Assembly: GCA_965215475.1 (NCBI GenBank) | Contig: OZ244061.1 | Location: 2,356,001 to 2,420,000 of the forward strand | DNA from: Bin80 sp965215475 | Lineage (GTDB): Bacteria; Bacteroidota; Rhodothermia; Rhodothermales; Bin80 | DNA length: 64,000 nt | Reading direction: 5' to 3' | Notes under the pieces: model-generated | The model's input: only the letters and a program-made list of their open reading frames with translations | Told to the model about the DNA's origin: nothing | Database searches by the model: none | In this document: in pieces, positions 1 to 9,796 of the stretch | How positions within the stretch are numbered: the first letter of the stretch is position 1 | How the letters are laid out: each line of letters begins with the position of its first letter | Position numbers and translations under genes: made by a program

Positions 1-90
1 AAATCCCTCCCAACCCTTTTCGTGCAGTTGGCGGACCGTGATCTGTACTCCCCTGTTTGCATCCATAATGAGGGTCGATTCTTCGATACA
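1..90 (-). other. N-terminal end of an intein in DnaE
   Basis: Thirty codons follow GFNK of DnaE, beginning CIEESTLIMDANRG and then VQITVRQLHEKGWEG. They replace the conserved SHSAAYA block. An initial Cys followed by a T-L-I segment and a G..I..L pattern is the usual block A of a Hint-fold intein. The next extein residue is expected to be Ser of SHS, a permitted +1 nucleophile. The remaining splicing motifs, any homing endonuclease and the C-terminal His-Asn are beyond the window. It could be a contiguous or a split intein; the sequence here cannot tell. Confidence 0.8.
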
Positions 91-2328
91 TTTATTGAAT
101 CCATAACCCGCAAACTTGTCCATCATTTCAAAGACATCTTCCGCCGTTTTCTCAGGAATCCCGCGTTCTTTTGCTCCCTCAATAAATCGATTCCTTTGGG
201 CCTTCATTACCGATTTTTTCTTTTTCCCCATCGCTCGGCGTAAAACATCTGCTGCTCCAAGCGAATAGCCTCCCATGACCTGTGCGATTTGCATGACCTG
301 TTCCTGGAAGACAGGGAGTCCATAGGTAGACTTCAATACCGGTTCTAGGATCTCGTGAGGATATTCGACTTTTTCTTGACCATGTTTGCGCCGGATATAA
401 TTAGGAATTAAGTCCATCGGCCCGGGGCGGTACAGTGCATTCATCGCGATTAAATCATCCAGCGATGTGGGCTTTAGCTGCGCAAGCCATTTGCGCATAC
501 CATCCGATTCAAACTGAAAGATGCCGTAAGTATCCGCTCGTTGAAAAAGTTCAAATGTAGGAACATCGTCCAGAGGAAGAGTATCCATATCGAGTACCTT
601 CCCAGTACGATCTTCTATAATATTGCAGATGTTTTTGATGATGGTCAGGGTTGAAAGTCCCAGAAAATCCATCTTGAGTAATCCAAAATCTTCAACCCAA
701 TCTCCGGAGTACTGGGTTGTAAGAACCTGCTCTTCCTTATTCTTCGTGGTGGCAACAGGGATATAATCGCTAACGGTTCCGGGTGCAATAATGACTCCTG
801 CAGCATGAACTCCTGTGTGCCGTGCACATCCTTCCAGAACTCGTGAAGCCTTGATAAGAGTTGTGAGCTCTTTTCGGTCAGATTTCGGTAATTTTTTGAG
901 TTCTGGCACGGTTTTCAAGGCCTCGTCCAGACTGGTCCCATAGGGGATAGATTTGGCAATCTTATCCGCCTCCTGAAGGGGGATCCTGAGAACTCTCGCG
1001 ACATCTCGAATGACCGTACGGGCACCCATCGTACCGAAAGTGACGATCTGGCTGACGTTTCGATCCCCATATTTTTTGATTACATAATCAATCACCTTTG
1101 CTCGTCCGTGGTCGTCGAAGTCAATATCAATATCCGGCATGGAAATGCGCTCCGGGTTTAAGAAGCGCTCAAAGAGTAGATTGTATTTGAGAGGATCTAC
1201 GCTCGTAATTCCAAGACAGTAGGCCACGGCACTGCCGGCTGCCGAACCCCGCCCGGGGCCTACGGATACGTTCATTTCACGAGCAGCAGTGGTAAAATCC
1301 TGTACGATCAGGAAATAACCTGCGTACCCCATTTCTTTTATGATCCCCAATTCGCTGCGCAGGCGATCCTGCACCGCTTCGGAGAACTCCGGATATCTTT
1401 TCCTGCCTCGCTCAAACACAATATGTTTCAGGTATTTATCCGCATCATCTCCAAATTGATCAGGGATCTGAAAGTGAGGCATTAGAAGTTTCCCCAAAGG
1501 CAGATCAAACTGGCATTTCTCTGCAATCTCGAGGCTATTTTGCATCCAGATCCCCGTATCTGGATTCTTCCCTAGGCTGGCCTTCATTTCGGCCGTAGAC
1601 TTCAGATAGAACTCTTTCTTGTCAAAACGAAGACGCTGAGGATCATTAAAATCTTTTCCGGTCTGTAGGCAGAGGAGGATATCTTGCGCAAAGGCATCCT
1701 CTTTCATGACATAGTGAACATCGTTCGTTGCGACCACATTCAAGTTGAATTCAGAAGCCCATTTCAGGAGGGTCTCATTGACGATGGCCTGCTCTTCAAT
1801 ACCGTGGTTCTGGATTTCCACATAGTAATTATCTCTGCCAAATAGATCCAGGTAGTTTTTGAGTAATACGCGTGCTTCATCTAGGTTACCGCTGAGGATC
1901 GCCTGCGGAACTTGCCCCTGGAGGCAGCAGGTCGATGCAACAAGCCCTTCGCTGTACCGCGTTAAAAGGTCAAAATCAATGCGCGGCTTGAAGTAGAATC
2001 CATCCAAAAACGACAGGGAGGACAGTTTAATAAGATTTCGGTAGCCGACTTCATTTTTTGCCCATAGAACCTGATGGTATCGTACCCGGTCTTTCCTTTC
2101 CTCCATGGGGCTGGCACATAGATAAAATTCGCATCCGATCACAGGTCGGATTCCATTGCGTTTGGCGACGGAGTGAAACTCTGGCACGCCATACAGATTT
2201 CCATGATCCGTGATACCCAGAGCATCCATGCCCAGATTTTTCGCCTGAGTCACGAGGGAATCAATCCGTGCGGCTCCATCCAGTAATGAGTAGGAGGTAT
2301 GGCAGTGCAGATGACAGAATTCAGACAT
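1..2328 (-). CDS. dnaE: DNA polymerase III alpha subunit, N-terminal part, interrupted by an intein at the window edge
   Basis: Replicative DNA polymerase subunit. The ATG at 2328 opens a PHP domain (HCHTSYSLLDG near residue 6) and the frame stays open to base 1 (776 codons). The palm aspartates appear as MPDIDIDFDDHGR around residues 397-409. Other conserved blocks are ARHTGVHAAGVII, LLKMDFLGL, YRPGPMDLIPNYIRRKHG and VFQEQVMQIAQ. The extein reads KFAGYGFNK up to residue 746, where family members continue with SHSAAYAL. Here residue 747 is Cys and the sequence becomes intein-like (separate entry). The rest of the intein and the C-extein lie outside the window. No neighbouring gene overlaps the start. 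Confidence 0.95.
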   Translation of the reverse strand, partial: MSEFCHLHCHTSYSLLDGAARIDSLVTQAKNLGMDALGITDHGNLYGVPEFHSVAKRNGIRPVIGCEFYLCASPMEERKDRVRYHQVLWAKNEVGYRNLIKLSSLSFLDGFYFKPRIDFDLLTRYSEGLVASTCCLQGQVPQAILSGNLDEARVLLKNYLDLFGRDNYYVEIQNHGIEEQAIVNETLLKWASEFNLNVVATNDVHYVMKEDAFAQDILLCLQTGKDFNDPQRLRFDKKEFYLKSTAEMKASLGKNPDTGIWMQNSLEIAEKCQFDLPLGKLLMPHFQIPDQFGDDADKYLKHIVFERGRKRYPEFSEAVQDRLRSELGIIKEMGYAGYFLIVQDFTTAAREMNVSVGPGRGSAAGSAVAYCLGITSVDPLKYNLLFERFLNPERISMPDIDIDFDDHGRAKVIDYVIKKYGDRNVSQIVTFGTMGARTVIRDVARVLRIPLQEADKIAKSIPYGTSLDEALKTVPELKKLPKSDRKELTTLIKASRVLEGCARHTGVHAAGVIIAPGTVSDYIPVATTKNKEEQVLTTQYSGDWVEDFGLLKMDFLGLSTLTIIKNICNIIEDRTGKVLDMDTLPLDDVPTFELFQRADTYGIFQFESDGMRKWLAQLKPTSLDDLIAMNALYRPGPMDLIPNYIRRKHGQEKVEYPHEILEPVLKSTYGLPVFQEQVMQIAQVMGGYSLGAADVLRRAMGKKKKSVMKAQRNRFIEGAKERGIPEKTAEDVFEMMDKFAGYGFNKCIEESTLIMDANRGVQITVRQLHEKGWEGF

Positions 2329-2519
2329 AGTTGTACAGTACTCTCTATGCAATAGGTTTGATGGGGAAGATAGGCTGTGGCAGAGGTATGACCGTTAGGG
2401 TGTTGGTTTCAGATTGCAATAATGAGAGATTAATGTAAGGTTGCAAGAGAATCTTTCTGGAGGGTTAGATAGCGATTGTTTGGGAGAAAATAGATACTCG
2501 ATAGAATAAGTGAGGGAGT

Positions 2520-2555
2520 GTTTGAATCCCGATCCTGAGAGATCGGGATTCAAAC
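2520..2555. terminator. Perfect 15-bp hairpin downstream of katG
   Basis: Fifteen bases at 2520-2534 are exactly complementary to 2541-2555 with a 6-nt loop. The hairpin sits 25 bp past the katG stop and about 190 bp upstream of dnaE, both on the minus strand. No T-run follows on either strand, so it is either a non-canonical terminator or an RNA-stability element for katG. Confidence 0.5.
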
Positions 2556-2579
2556 AGAATGCCAGCCATACCTCGATAG

Positions 2580-4766
2580 TTACTGGAGATCAAAACGATC
2601 AAGGTTCATGACTTTCACCCAAGCATTCGCAAATGATTGGATAAAGAGAGCATCTGCATCATCACAGGCAAACGTTTCCGCAATGGCTCGCAACTGTGAG
2701 TTTGAGCCAAAGATCAGATCAACAGCGGAGCCGGTCCATTTGAGCTCTTTTGTTTTGTAATCTCGTCCCTCAAAGACTCCATCCACAGAAGTAGAAGGTT
2801 CCCAGATTGTATCCATATCCAGTAGGTTTACGAAAAAGTCTCGTGTAAGCATGCCTGGCCGGTCCGTGAACACTCCTAGATTTGATTCATCAAAATTTGC
2901 ATGCAGAACACGCATTCCCCCGATCAACACCGTCATTTCCACCGGATTCAGAGTCAACATGGAGGCTCGGTCAATAAGTAACTCCTCCGCAGATTGAGAG
3001 CATCCTGACTTGATGTAATTACGGAATCCGTCTGTGACAGGCTCTAGTACGGCGAATGAATCCTCATCTGTTGCTTCCTGTGTAGCATCTGTACGGCCTG
3101 CGGAGAAGGACACTTGAAGATCATGTCCAGCACGATGGGCTGCTTCCTCAACCGCGGCACAGCCGCCCAAAACAATCAGGTCTGCAAGGGAAACCTTCTT
3201 CCCAGATTGAGTGGAGAAGTTTGATTGGACCTGCTGCAAAGTATGAAGAACGCTTTCAAGTTGATCTGGATGGTTGACCTCCCAATTTCGTTGAGGCACT
3301 AGGCGAAGGCGTGCTCCATTTGCGCCACCTCGTTTGTCCGTACCTCGGAATGTAGCCGCGGATGCCCAAGCAGTTCGAATCAATTCTGGAATGGTTAACC
3401 CAGATTCAAGGATACGACGCTTTAGTGTATCAATGTCACTCGTCGTGATCAATTCATGATCAACTTCCGGCACGGGATCCTGCCAAAGGAGTGGCTCTTT
3501 GGGGACTTCGGAGCCCAGATAGCGACTGATTGGCCCCATATCTCGGTGTGTGAGCTTAAACCATGCACGTGAGAAGGCATCTGCAAATTCATCAGGGTTT
3601 GCATGAAATCGCTTGGATATCGGTGCATAGATCGGATCTAAGCGAAGTGCTAGGTCTGTTGTCAGCATCATAGGGGCATGGGTTTTCGTTGCATCGTGTG
3701 CATCGGGTACGGTTCCGTTTGCAGATGCATCAACCGGGGCCCATTGCATAGCTCCACCAGGCCCTTGGACGGATTCCCATTCATATCCGAACAAATTCTC
3801 AAAGAAGTTGCTGTCCCATTTTGCGGGAGCGGTAGTCCATGCCCCTTCTAATCCACTTGTAATTGTGTCCGAACCTTTGCCATCCCCATATTGGTTTTTC
3901 CAGCCAAGCCCCTGCTCTTCTATGGATGCTCCTTCAGGTTCAGGACCTACATACTGGTCTGATGATGCCGCACCGTGTGCTTTCCCAAAGGTATGACCAC
4001 CTGCAATAAGAGCAACCGTTTCCTCGTCATTCATGGCCATGCGAGCAAACGTCTCACGGATATCTACAGCGGCGGCTAACGGGTCTGGTTTGCCATTGGG
4101 GCCTTCAGGATTCACATAAATGAGTCCCATTTGGACGGCACCTAATGGGTGTTCCAGGTCACGGACTCCCGAGTAGCGTTCATCTCCCAGCCATGTAGTT
4201 TCTGACCCCCAGTAAATATCCTCCTCGGGTTCCCAAACATCCTCCCGTCCTCCTGCGAATCCATACGTTTTGAGTCCCATGGATTCCAGAGCGCAATTCC
4301 CGGTTAAAATCATGAGATCGGCCCAAGAAAGTCTGCGACCATATTTTTGTTTAATCGGCCAAAGCAAGCGGCGTGCTTTATCGAGGTTTGCATTGTCCGG
4401 CCAGCTATTGAGTGGAGCAAATCGGAGTGTACCGGCACCCCCACCTCCGCGACCATCCCCTATACGGTAGGTACCTGCGCTATGCCAAGCCATTCGGATA
4501 AATAGAGGCCCATAATGCCCATAATCTGCGGGCCACCAATCTTGCGACTGAGTCATCACGGCATAAATATCCTGCTTGAGCTCGTCCAGGTTTAATTTGC
4601 TGAATTCCTGAGCATAATTGTAGTCTTCACCATAGGGGTTCAATTGGGCAGAATTCTGGGTTAGAATTTTCAGACTCAACTGGTTTGGCCACCAATCCGA
4701 GTTCGAATACCTTTTTGCCGTGGGGCGGGTTTGACCTATGACAGGGCAGCTATTATTGTTGCTCAT
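2580..4766 (-). CDS. katG: Catalase-peroxidase KatG
   Basis: Bifunctional heme catalase-peroxidase that removes H2O2. The start at 4766 (MSNNNSCPVIG) gives 728 aa, the usual length; the upstream open codons have no family resemblance. The distal-heme motif RMAWHSAGTYR (Arg, Trp and His catalytic) is followed by LIYVNPEGPNG with the Tyr of the Met-Tyr-Trp adduct, and by the proximal ALIAGGHTFGKAHG. The second, non-heme peroxidase-like repeat follows from about residue 430. It is divergent from the protease lipoprotein at 5079 and ends at a hairpin. A PerR/OxyR-type regulator is expected from family knowledge, but none is in the window. Confidence 0.97.
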   Translation of the reverse strand: MSNNNSCPVIGQTRPTAKRYSNSDWWPNQLSLKILTQNSAQLNPYGEDYNYAQEFSKLNLDELKQDIYAVMTQSQDWWPADYGHYGPLFIRMAWHSAGTYRIGDGRGGGGAGTLRFAPLNSWPDNANLDKARRLLWPIKQKYGRRLSWADLMILTGNCALESMGLKTYGFAGGREDVWEPEEDIYWGSETTWLGDERYSGVRDLEHPLGAVQMGLIYVNPEGPNGKPDPLAAAVDIRETFARMAMNDEETVALIAGGHTFGKAHGAASSDQYVGPEPEGASIEEQGLGWKNQYGDGKGSDTITSGLEGAWTTAPAKWDSNFFENLFGYEWESVQGPGGAMQWAPVDASANGTVPDAHDATKTHAPMMLTTDLALRLDPIYAPISKRFHANPDEFADAFSRAWFKLTHRDMGPISRYLGSEVPKEPLLWQDPVPEVDHELITTSDIDTLKRRILESGLTIPELIRTAWASAATFRGTDKRGGANGARLRLVPQRNWEVNHPDQLESVLHTLQQVQSNFSTQSGKKVSLADLIVLGGCAAVEEAAHRAGHDLQVSFSAGRTDATQEATDEDSFAVLEPVTDGFRNYIKSGCSQSAEELLIDRASMLTLNPVEMTVLIGGMRVLHANFDESNLGVFTDRPGMLTRDFFVNLLDMDTIWEPSTSVDGVFEGRDYKTKELKWTGSAVDLIFGSNSQLRAIAETFACDDADALFIQSFANAWVKVMNLDRFDLQ

Positions 4767-5078
4767 TAGATGTAAAGTTGATGATGAAAGTTGATCAGAA
4801 TAGAGGGAAATAGTTGTGATCTCAAGGACGTTTGACGTTTGAAAAACACGATAAAAACGGCAAGTATCTGCAGAAGTCCAAGATACAAAATCGGGAGAAT
4901 ATTCCTGTATCTTTTGAGCTGATAATTTTCTTACCAGAAGGGTCTTGGTAGGCACAACACTACATTCTGATACGGACAAGGGAGAGTCCGGATCATATGC
5001 GTCTGAAGTTCGGTTTTCCTGCAATTCATGGAATATATAGATGTCGTATCTTCAGGGGGAACCCAAACCCTTGTGATC
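4767..5078. promoter_or_regulatory. Divergent intergenic region between katG and the protease lipoprotein
   Basis: 312 bp separating the two chosen start codons. It must hold the promoters of both divergent genes. Open codons extend upstream of both starts here but show no recognisable protein. No convincing operator palindrome was identified. Confidence 0.4.
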
Positions 5079-7556
5079 ATGAGATTTCTATGCTATTTTC
5101 TTCTTCCCGTCATTGGTTTCGTGCTAATTGCAGGTTGTTCATCTATGCGCCAGTCCGCTCCAACCGTGCCGGAAAAACCTGCTGAACCGAAGAGTGAAGA
5201 AGAGGATGACTCAAATAAGTACAGTGAGGTCATCACCGAAGATGCAGTAACGGATGAAGGGCTATTTAAGGTACATCAGATTGAAGAAAAGTTGTTTTTT
5301 GAGATTCCTGATTCTCTTCTGGAATCTGAAATGCTGTTGGTGACACGCCAAGCAGCGACGATGAATAATATGGGGTATGGAGGGATGAAGACGAATACTC
5401 AAGTGATGCGCTGGCAAAAACAGGCGGATAAGATCTTGCTGCGGATCGTTTCGTATGAGAATGTTGCCGATGAAGACGAACCCATCTACAACGCAGTACG
5501 AAACTCAAACTTCGAGCCAATTCTGGACGCATTTGATATTGAGGCTCTGAATGAAGATTCGACCGCGAGTGTCATCGAGGTTACCGATCTGTTTACCTCG
5601 GATGTGCCTTCTCTGGGATTGCCTTCCTTCCGCAGGGACCAATACCGGGTACGCCGCCTGGATTCTGATCGCACCTACATTGCTTCGGCGAAAAGTTATC
5701 CGCTGAATATTGAAGTCAAACATGTACTCAGCTACGATGCAGCGGAGCCCCCATCCAACGCGTCTGCAGGAACGATTTCCGTTGAGATGAACCAATCGAT
5801 GATCCTTTTGCCACAGGATCCAATGCAGCCCAGGCTTTGTGATCAGCGAGTCGGATATTTCAGCGTGACGATGGTGGACTATGGCCGGGATGTACAGAAG
5901 GCCGAGGAGAGATGCTATATCACACGCTGGAGGCTTGAGCCTAAAGATCCTGAGGCATACGCTCGAGGAGAGTTGACCGAACCCGTCAAACCGATTGTTT
6001 ATTATATTGACCCGGCCACTCCCATGAGGTGGAGGCCGTACCTGAAACAGGGTGTAGAAGACTGGAATATAGCTTTTGAGGCTGCAGGGTTCAAGAATGC
6101 AATCATGGCGAAAGATCCTCCCAGTGAGGAAGAAGATCCTGAGTTCAGCCCAGAGGATGTCCGTTATTCTGTGATCCGTTACTATGCTTCGGACATTGAG
6201 AATGCGTTTGGTCCCCATGTTCATGATCCACGCACGGGTGAGATCCTGGAAAGTGACATCGGGTGGTATCACAATGTGATGAATCTGCTCAGGAACTGGT
6301 TCTTTGTTCAGACTGCCGCGGTCAATCCGGATGCCCGTTCTGTCGAATTCAGAGAGGAAGTCATGGGTCGGTTGGTACGCTTTGTTTCGGCACATGAGGT
6401 AGGGCATACGCTTGGGTTGCCTCATAATTGGGGCTCAAGTGCGGCCTATCCGGTCGACTCTCTTCGGTCACCTACCTTCACAGATATCCATGGCACGTCT
6501 CCTTCCATTATGGATTATGCCCGATTCAACTATGTTGCCCAACCGGGTGATGGGGTTACAAATCTTATGCCTGATGTGGCGGCCTATGATAAGTGGTCCG
6601 TGAAGTGGGGATACTCCGTAATTCCAGATGCAAAATCAGAGGATGAGGAGCGCGAAACGCTGAATGAATGGGTGATCGAGCGTGCTGGCGATCCTCTTTA
6701 TTTTTATGGTCGTCAAGGACCGAGAGTAGATCCGCGGTCACAGAATGAAGACCTGGGAGATGATGCGGTCAAGGCAAGTGATTATGGAGTTGCAAATCTT
6801 AAAGTGATTCTGAATGAATTGATTAATTGGACTGCAGAGGATGCGAAAGATTATGGAGATTTGAATGAACTTTATGGTCAGATCGCAATCCAGTGGAACC
6901 GTTACATCGGTCATGTGGCTGCAAATGTGGGTGGACACTATGAGAATTTCAAAACCTATGATCAGGATGGGATCGTATATACTCCGGTCCCCGTTGAGAT
7001 TCAGCGTGACGCCATGGACTGGCTTTCAAGACAAGCATTTGCATCCCCCACCTGGATTTTGGACAATGAGATTCTGCGCCGGATTGAGGGAGTTGGAGCC
7101 ATGGATCGTATCCGCCGTTATCAAGTCGGTGCGGTCAATACGCTTTTGAATCCAATTCGGATTGGACGGCTTATGGAGGCCGAAGCATTGGCAAATGGGG
7201 AGGAGGTATATACATTCTCAGAGCTATTAAGCGACTTGCGTGATGGGATCTGGACCGAATTGCCAAGAGCTTCGGCGATTGATCCATTCCGACGTAATCT
7301 ACAGAGAGGACACTTGGAACGTCTTGAATATTTGATGACCGAGGAGGCTGGACCAGTTCCATCTTTCTTTGCCAGTTTTGGGATGGCACCCGTGGATGTG
7401 AGTCAGTCAGATATCCGCGCTTATGTACGCGGGGAGCTCAAGTCACTGAAGACAGCGGTTGATCGAGCTGCCAGGCGGACGGGTGATCGGATGACACGGC
7501 TTCATCTGGAAGATGTCAGCGTTCGCATTGAAGCTATCCTTGACGGCGAAGACTAA
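5079..7556 (+). CDS. Zinc-dependent metalloprotease lipoprotein (DUF5117/DUF5118 type)
   Basis: Predicted secreted zincin peptidase. The start at 5079 (MRFLCYFLLPVIGFVLIAGC) gives a lipoprotein signal with lipobox LIAGC; 825 aa. The catalytic motif is SAHEVGHTLGLPHNW (HExxHxxGxxH) around residues 435-449, followed by SIMDYARFNY, the Met-turn region. This layout is typical of the DUF5117/5118/5119 proteins found mainly in Bacteroidota and relatives. Substrate unknown; likely cell-surface or periplasmic. Single-gene unit divergent from katG. Confidence 0.9.
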   Translation: MRFLCYFLLPVIGFVLIAGCSSMRQSAPTVPEKPAEPKSEEEDDSNKYSEVITEDAVTDEGLFKVHQIEEKLFFEIPDSLLESEMLLVTRQAATMNNMGYGGMKTNTQVMRWQKQADKILLRIVSYENVADEDEPIYNAVRNSNFEPILDAFDIEALNEDSTASVIEVTDLFTSDVPSLGLPSFRRDQYRVRRLDSDRTYIASAKSYPLNIEVKHVLSYDAAEPPSNASAGTISVEMNQSMILLPQDPMQPRLCDQRVGYFSVTMVDYGRDVQKAEERCYITRWRLEPKDPEAYARGELTEPVKPIVYYIDPATPMRWRPYLKQGVEDWNIAFEAAGFKNAIMAKDPPSEEEDPEFSPEDVRYSVIRYYASDIENAFGPHVHDPRTGEILESDIGWYHNVMNLLRNWFFVQTAAVNPDARSVEFREEVMGRLVRFVSAHEVGHTLGLPHNWGSSAAYPVDSLRSPTFTDIHGTSPSIMDYARFNYVAQPGDGVTNLMPDVAAYDKWSVKWGYSVIPDAKSEDEERETLNEWVIERAGDPLYFYGRQGPRVDPRSQNEDLGDDAVKASDYGVANLKVILNELINWTAEDAKDYGDLNELYGQIAIQWNRYIGHVAANVGGHYENFKTYDQDGIVYTPVPVEIQRDAMDWLSRQAFASPTWILDNEILRRIEGVGAMDRIRRYQVGAVNTLLNPIRIGRLMEAEALANGEEVYTFSELLSDLRDGIWTELPRASAIDPFRRNLQRGHLERLEYLMTEEAGPVPSFFASFGMAPVDVSQSDIRAYVRGELKSLKTAVDRAARRTGDRMTRLHLEDVSVRIEAILDGED

Positions 7557-7587
7557 AGAGAAGTTCAACTGGAAAACATCAGTCTAA

Positions 7588-8571
7588 ATGGCAACCCTAT
7601 ATGAGGTTATACAGAAAATTGATTTTTGTCATGTAACTTCGTGGCTTGTATTTCAACGGATTCTAAGTAGATTAATCCAAGCAGCTGCTAACTTAGGTTT
7701 GCGCTGTGTTTTCGCCTGTGATATTGACGAGGCGGCGTGCAAACAATACAAGGAGAATTTCGGATTTGAACCAGAGAGGGACATTTATGATGTAATGGCT
7801 GTAGATATACCAGATCATGATTTACTGTTCGCTGGTTTTCCGTGCCAGCCATTCAGCATTATCGGTGATAGGAAGGGGGTAAAAGATTCCAGAGGGCTTT
7901 TAGCGTTTGAAATCATCCGTACTTAAGGCAAAGCAACCTGCAGCATTTGTACTTGAGAACGTACGCCAGTTCGCTACAATCGGCAAGGGTGCAGTAATCC
8001 GCTCGCTACTATATGAATTATGTGAATCTGGTTATAATTGTGACTGGCGGATCTTAAATGCCTTAGATTATGGCCTCCCTCAGAAGCGAGAACGAACAAT
8101 AATTGTCGGCTTTCTTGAAGAGAAGACAATAGATCGATTCGAGTGGCCAGTTTCATCGCGAAAATATAAGCCGTTGTCTGAAATTCTTGAGGACGATCCT
8201 GATGTCAGATTTTTGGCAAGCGACTACATACGAGATAAGAGAAAGGCGGCTCACACTTCCCAGATCACACCGTCGATCTGGCACGAAAATAAGGGAGGCA
8301 ACATTAGCAGTCAGCCATATTCTTGCGCGCTTCGGGCTGCTGCGTCTTATAATTATTTGCTGGTCAACGGTGAGCGCAGGCTACGCCTAGAGAAATGTTA
8401 CGGCTTCAGGGGTTTCCAGACAGCTTTGATATAATTGGCAATGATAGTCAGATTAGGAAACAGACGGGGAATGCCGTACCTGTTCCTATGGTTCAAGCGG
8501 TCATAAACGAGGTACTAAATGCAAACAAGAGTGCGTGGCGGGTTCGAAAAACGCGAGCCGTATCCGCTTAA
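7588..8571 (+). pseudogene. C5-cytosine DNA methyltransferase of a type II R-M system, frameshifted
   Basis: Methyltransferase motifs lie in three frames. GFPCQPFS (motif IV, catalytic Cys) and CVFACDIDEAA are in the first segment. LENVRQF (motif VI) and GLPQKRERTIIVGF (motif VIII) come after a one-base shift near 7918. LQGFPDSF and IRKQTGNAVPVPM (motifs IX-X) follow another shift near 8400, ending at 8571. The AdoMet motif I (DLFAGIGG) is missing from the N-terminus. No intact enzyme can be made without several recoding events. Sequencing error is unlikely to explain the loss of motif I. Confidence 0.85.
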
Positions 8572-9245
8572 TCAACCAACCCACCGAGTCTGTCGTATCA
8601 GGAATTTGCCAGCGAATCGTCTACCAGCTAGCTAGTGGTCGTACTGATTTATCCGGTGACGATTGGTCAAGAATATTTGCGGAATCTATAGAAGGCATCA
8701 ATCATGCCAGCCCATTAGGATTGGCTGACGTTTCGTGGAACGGTTGCTGCTGGTCACTCAAAACCGTTAAAGCTCATAATCCCCTCAATGCACGCACAGT
8801 CAGACTAATTTCAGGACGAAATGATCCAAATTTTTCGAGTGGAATATCCGATCCTTATCTGGATATCTCTGCCACGGGAGCATCAGTTCTTTCCATTTGT
8901 AATCAACGGCTAGCCGAGACACAAATAAAGCATAGTGATGTGCGTTTGGGTGTATTAGTGCGTAACATGAGTCAACTTGAGTTTACTTATTTTGAGAGGC
9001 CTATGGTCATAGTTCCCGTAAATGATTATAAGTGGGAAGTTAATCGCAACAACAATTTGGAAGGATATGGAAAAAGCGGCCATAAGTTCACTTGGCAACC
9101 GCATGGGGGACAGTTTACGATCAAAGAGTCGGTACCAGACAGTAGGATAAGATTCAGAATCGTCCAGCGTCCCAGAGTGGCTAGTCTAAAAGCAGTCTTG
9201 CAGAGTGTTGGTTTTGTCGAAGATTGGGTACAGATCATAAGGTAG
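8535..9245 (+). CDS. Putative type II restriction endonuclease partner
   Basis: A 236-aa reading frame from a GTG at 8535, overlapping the methyltransferase remnant by 37 bp, the usual layout of a type II pair. I see no family I can name. The segment WNGCCWSLKTVKAHNP could carry a PD-(D/E)XK-like core (D..S.....K), and GISDPYLDIS is Asp-rich, but this is weak. The natural N-terminus may lie in another frame (EKREPYPLNQP precedes it in the methyltransferase frame), so the gene may be truncated. Function is inferred mainly from position. Confidence 0.5.
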   Translation: MAGSKNASRIRLINQPTESVVSGICQRIVYQLASGRTDLSGDDWSRIFAESIEGINHASPLGLADVSWNGCCWSLKTVKAHNPLNARTVRLISGRNDPNFSSGISDPYLDISATGASVLSICNQRLAETQIKHSDVRLGVLVRNMSQLEFTYFERPMVIVPVNDYKWEVNRNNNLEGYGKSGHKFTWQPHGGQFTIKESVPDSRIRFRIVQRPRVASLKAVLQSVGFVEDWVQIIR

Positions 9246-9788
9246 TGATGGATTGGTTAACTCCGAAACAGGGTAGCAAGATAACGGAGGTCGCTCGCTC
9301 CAAGGATACGAAGTCTAAACTGTTCGTACGACGGTAATTACATGAGGCTACCGGTTTCCGTTACACCGAAAAGGCGTGACCGAAAAATCGAGTTTTGTGT
9401 TCCATTACCGAAAATGCATAATCTTCAGAAGCTATTGCAAAGCTGTTGATTCAGATAGAAAAGATCCTACCTGATACTCTCAGAGTAATGTTTGCGCTCA
9501 AGTGAGAGATGTTTTGCAAAAGGCTCTTCATACATGGCATTAGACCTGATACGCTTCCGACACTAGGGTCCAAGATCAAGGGAAATATGGCGCATGATGA
9601 AAAAACTCAACGATCTTGCGGCGATGGGATGGAGTATTTGACATTCCGGGAATGCGACTTGGGATAGCCAAAAGCATTAGACTCCATGGTAGCTTGGCTC
9701 GGCACGCACACTGTAATGTTTGGACAAAAAAAAAAGGAAACAGACAAATGAATCCATTAGGACTCTTGTAAAACCTTTCTCCAACCTA
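9246..9788. other. Gene-free stretch after the R-M remnant
   Basis: About 540 bp with no supportable gene on either strand, ending at the target duplication of the ISL3 element. It includes an A10 run near 9727. Nothing else recognisable. Confidence 0.5.
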
Positions 9789-9796
9789 TAAAATAT

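Noticed and set aside
4767..5024. N-terminal extension of KatG by 86 residues
   Set aside because: The extension has no similarity to catalase-peroxidases, and the start at 4766 gives the normal length.
5505..6425. 306-codon frame antisense to the metalloprotease
   Set aside because: Lies wholly inside an intact gene, no recognisable motif; shadow.
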